From Candidatus Bathyarchaeota archaeon (GTDB taxonomy: Archaea; Thermoproteota; Bathyarchaeia; 40CM-2-53-6; FEN-987): 6,421 nucleotides of DNA. Each line of letters starts with the position of its first letter. Position 1 is the first letter of the stretch. A program made the translations under genes and the position numbers. Under the pieces are notes generated by a model that made no database searches, was not told where the DNA came from, and saw nothing but the letters and a program-made list of their open reading frames with translations. Below are positions 4,652-6,421 of this stretch, piece after piece. The stretch covers positions 1,053-7,473 of the forward strand of contig PMBQ01000418.1 of the NCBI GenBank assembly GCA_003152955.1. The letters run 5' to 3'.

Positions 4652-6421
4652 GTGTCTGAATTCAAACCCGGAAGAATAGAGCGAGTGGCTGGCCCAGTCG
4701 TGGTCGCCTCCCACATGCTAGGCGCTCGCATGTACGAACTCGTGAAGGTCGGCACCACAGGTCTAATTGGCGAGATCATCAGAGTCGAGGCCGACACAGC
4801 AACAATTCAAGTCTACGAAGAAACGACGGGAATCAAACCCGGCGAAATCGTCGAACGAACTGGAAAACCGTTATCTGTCGAACTTGGGCCCGGCCTAGTC
4901 AACCAATTCTTCGATGGAACCCAACGACCATTACGAGTTCTTTTGGAAAAGGGCGGAGCCTTCATACATCGAGGTATTAGCGCACCACCTCTGGATAGGA
5001 AGAAAAAGTGGGAGTTCACCCCGCTTGCGAAGCAAGGCGACAAGGTGACTGGGGGTGATGTTCTCGGTGAGGTTCCTGAAACGGTACTGGTTCGACATAA
5101 GATCATGGTCCCACCGAACCTCAGCGGCACTTTGAAGTCGGTAGTATCGAAGGGCAGTTACACACTCGAAGACCCTGTCGCTGAACTTGAAACGAGCAAA
5201 GGACCAGTTAAGCTCTATTTGGTTCATTCCTGGCCCGTTCGTATTCCCCGCCCCAACCGAGAAAAAGTTCCTTCAGATACGCCTCTGATAACAGGCCAGA
5301 GGATCATCGACTTTTTCTTCCCAATTACAAAGGGAGGAACTGCTGCGATTCCAGGCGACTTCGGGACGGGCAAGACGATTACGCAGCACCAGCTCGCGAA
5401 GTGGGCTGACGCTGAAGTCATTGTATACGTTGGTTGCGGCGAACGAGGAAATGAAATGACCGAGGTTCTGGAAACGTTTCCCGAACTGAAAGACCCTCGG
5501 TCAGGACAACCTCTTATGGAAAGAACAATTCTGGTCGCTAATACATCAAACATGCCGATTGCAGCCCGAGAAGCGAGCATGTACACTGGCGTCACTCTGG
5601 CGGAGTATTTCCGCGACATGGGCTACAATGTCGCACTCATGGCTGACTCTACCTCGCGTTGGGCTGAGGCTCTGCGAGAAGTATCCGGTCGATTAGAGGA
5701 AATGCCCGGCGAGGAAGGCTACCCCGCGTACTTGGCTTCGCGTCTGGCAGAGATCTACGAAAGAGCGGGACGGGTCAAAGTCATCGGGAGCGATCAAAAC
5801 AAGCTCGGTTCAGTTTCAATTGTCGGGGCAGTCTCACCCTCAGGAGGAGACTTCTCTGAACCAGTCACTCAGAACACACTCAGGATCGTGAAAGTCTTCT
5901 GGGCACTGAGCAAACCACTTGCCGAACGAAGACACTTCCCCGCAATCGACTGGTTGACTAGCTACTCATTGTACCTCGACACACTGGAGAACTGGTATAG
6001 AACCCAGATCGGTCCAGAATGGTCGACTCTACGAAAGGACGCCATGGCACTCCTCCAGCGCGACGAAGAGTTGCGAGAGATTGTGATGCTCGTAGGCCCC
6101 GACGCACTCTCTGAAAGCCAAAGAGTCATACTGGAAGCAGCCCGCATGATTAAAGAAGACTTCCTAATTCAGAGTGCACTTCACCCGGTTGACAGTTATT
6201 GTTCACCGGAGAAGACGTTTCGGTTGATGTCACTCATCATGAGATTCTTTGAAAAGATGAAAGCAGCTGTCGAGAATGGAATATCACTTCAACGCGCGCT
6301 AGACGTTCCAGCGAAAGACGAGATCGCTCGAGCCAAGATCCATCCCTCCGAGACCTTCGGAGACCTCGCCAAAGACCTTGAAAACAGGATGGACCAACAA
6401 TTCAACGCTCTCTCTACGGAA
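4652..6421 (+). CDS. atpA: A/V-type ATP synthase catalytic subunit A (3' end cut by window)
   Basis: Catalytic nucleotide-binding subunit of the archaeal A1Ao (V-type) ATP synthase, which couples the membrane ion gradient to ATP synthesis or hydrolysis; three A alternate with three B in the soluble head. The 590 visible codons are still open at the window edge. Relatives are about 580-600 residues, so only a few codons are missing. In order: N-terminal barrel ([13 protein letters not shown], then [14 protein letters not shown]), the A-specific bulge ([16 protein letters not shown] to KIMVPP), [14 protein letters not shown]-loop GDFGTGKT at 235-242, GCGERGNEM with catalytic Glu264, Walker [15 protein letters not shown] from residue 330, [10 protein letters not shown] from 351, and a C-terminal helical domain. 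No intein interrupts the P-loop. The P-loop departs from the usual archaeal GPFGSGKT. The GTG start is supported by alignment of the conserved N-terminus, an in-frame TAA at 4607-4609 and AGGGAAG five bases upstream. Confidence 0.97.
   Translation, partial: MSEFKPGRIERVAGPVVVASHMLGARMYELVKVGTTGLIGEIIRVEADTATIQVYEETTGIKPGEIVERTGKPLSVELGPGLVNQFFDGTQRPLRVLLEKGGAFIHRGISAPPLDRKKKWEFTPLAKQGDKVTGGDVLGEVPETVLVRHKIMVPPNLSGTLKSVVSKGSYTLEDPVAELETSKGPVKLYLVHSWPVRIPRPNREKVPSDTPLITGQRIIDFFFPITKGGTAAIPGDFGTGKTITQHQLAKWADAEVIVYVGCGERGNEMTEVLETFPELKDPRSGQPLMERTILVANTSNMPIAAREASMYTGVTLAEYFRDMGYNVALMADSTSRWAEALREVSGRLEEMPGEEGYPAYLASRLAEIYERAGRVKVIGSDQNKLGSVSIVGAVSPSGGDFSEPVTQNTLRIVKVFWALSKPLAERRHFPAIDWLTSYSLYLDTLENWYRTQIGPEWSTLRKDAMALLQRDEELREIVMLVGPDALSESQRVILEAARMIKEDFLIQSALHPVDSYCSPEKTFRLMSLIMRFFEKMKAAVENGISLQRALDVPAKDEIARAKIHPSETFGDLAKDLENRMDQQFNALSTE

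Noticed and set aside
5354..5377. Possible intein at the A-subunit P-loop, a known insertion site in some archaeal and yeast homologues.
   Set aside because: The reading frame passes straight through GDFGTGKT into ITQHQLAKW with no insertion.
4543..6147. Several long open frames on the minus strand opposite atpA, for example 5224-5619 and 4813-5130.
   Set aside because: They lie wholly antisense to a gene with secure, family-wide protein conservation; their sequences have no recognisable motifs and are rich in Ser, Arg and Pro, as expected from antisense reading.
1..6421. CRISPR arrays, insertion sequences, tRNA or rRNA genes, toxin-antitoxin or defence modules.
   Set aside because: No spaced direct repeats, transposase motifs, cloverleaf-like sequences or defence domains were seen while reading both strands.

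Overview
The window reads as a gene-dense piece of an archaeal chromosome. The best evidence is the catalytic A subunit of an archaeal-type (A/V) rotary ATPase at the right end. Supporting it are an Rpn11-like JAMM protease, a SpoIIM-family membrane protein of the kind common in archaea, strong GGAGGTG-type Shine-Dalgarno sites, and TATA-like rather than sigma-70-like upstream elements. Base composition is close to balanced, with no sign of a hyperthermophile's purine-loaded coding bias. The exact lineage cannot be fixed from the sequence. An uncultivated Thermoproteota (Bathyarchaeia or Nitrososphaeria-like) or Thermoplasmatota member would fit. Five of the seven main genes appear to start at TTG or GTG.

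Left part (1-1434): the last ten codons of an unknown gene overlap the ATG of a SpoIIM-family membrane protein by ATGA, so the two are probably co-translated. This pair converges on a signal-anchored SIMPL-domain protein on the minus strand, whose start is fixed by a near-perfect Shine-Dalgarno site.

Middle part (1417-2774): an intergenic stretch of about 230 bases serves the SIMPL gene leftward and a JAMM/MPN+ metalloprotease rightward. The JAMM gene has a TTG start and is overlapped by a 20-codon ORF with a much better Shine-Dalgarno/ATG. That means either a translated leader ORF or a frameshifted N-terminus. The JAMM gene converges, with an 8-base overlap, on a YfbR/HDDC2-type HD 5'-deoxynucleotidase on the minus strand. 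The HD gene is in turn divergent from a surface-protein gene across a short AT-rich gap.

Right part (2775-6421): a membrane-anchored DNRLRE-domain surface protein is followed after 7 bases by an M29-type (aminopeptidase T/S) metallopeptidase, probably as a two-gene unit. A 124-base gap then precedes atpA and carries a perfect 9-base inverted repeat around a TATA-like core. The atpA gene runs off the window after 590 codons, so it lacks only a few codons.

The genes do not form one obvious pathway. They are housekeeping energy conversion (atpA), nucleotide-pool hygiene (HD), peptide and isopeptide hydrolysis (M29, JAMM) and envelope proteins (SpoIIM, SIMPL, DNRLRE). I see no mobile element, CRISPR array, tRNA or rRNA, and no clear novel multi-gene system. 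The most checkable oddities are the JAMM start region, the inverted repeat before atpA, and the non-standard A-subunit P-loop (GDFGTGKT).
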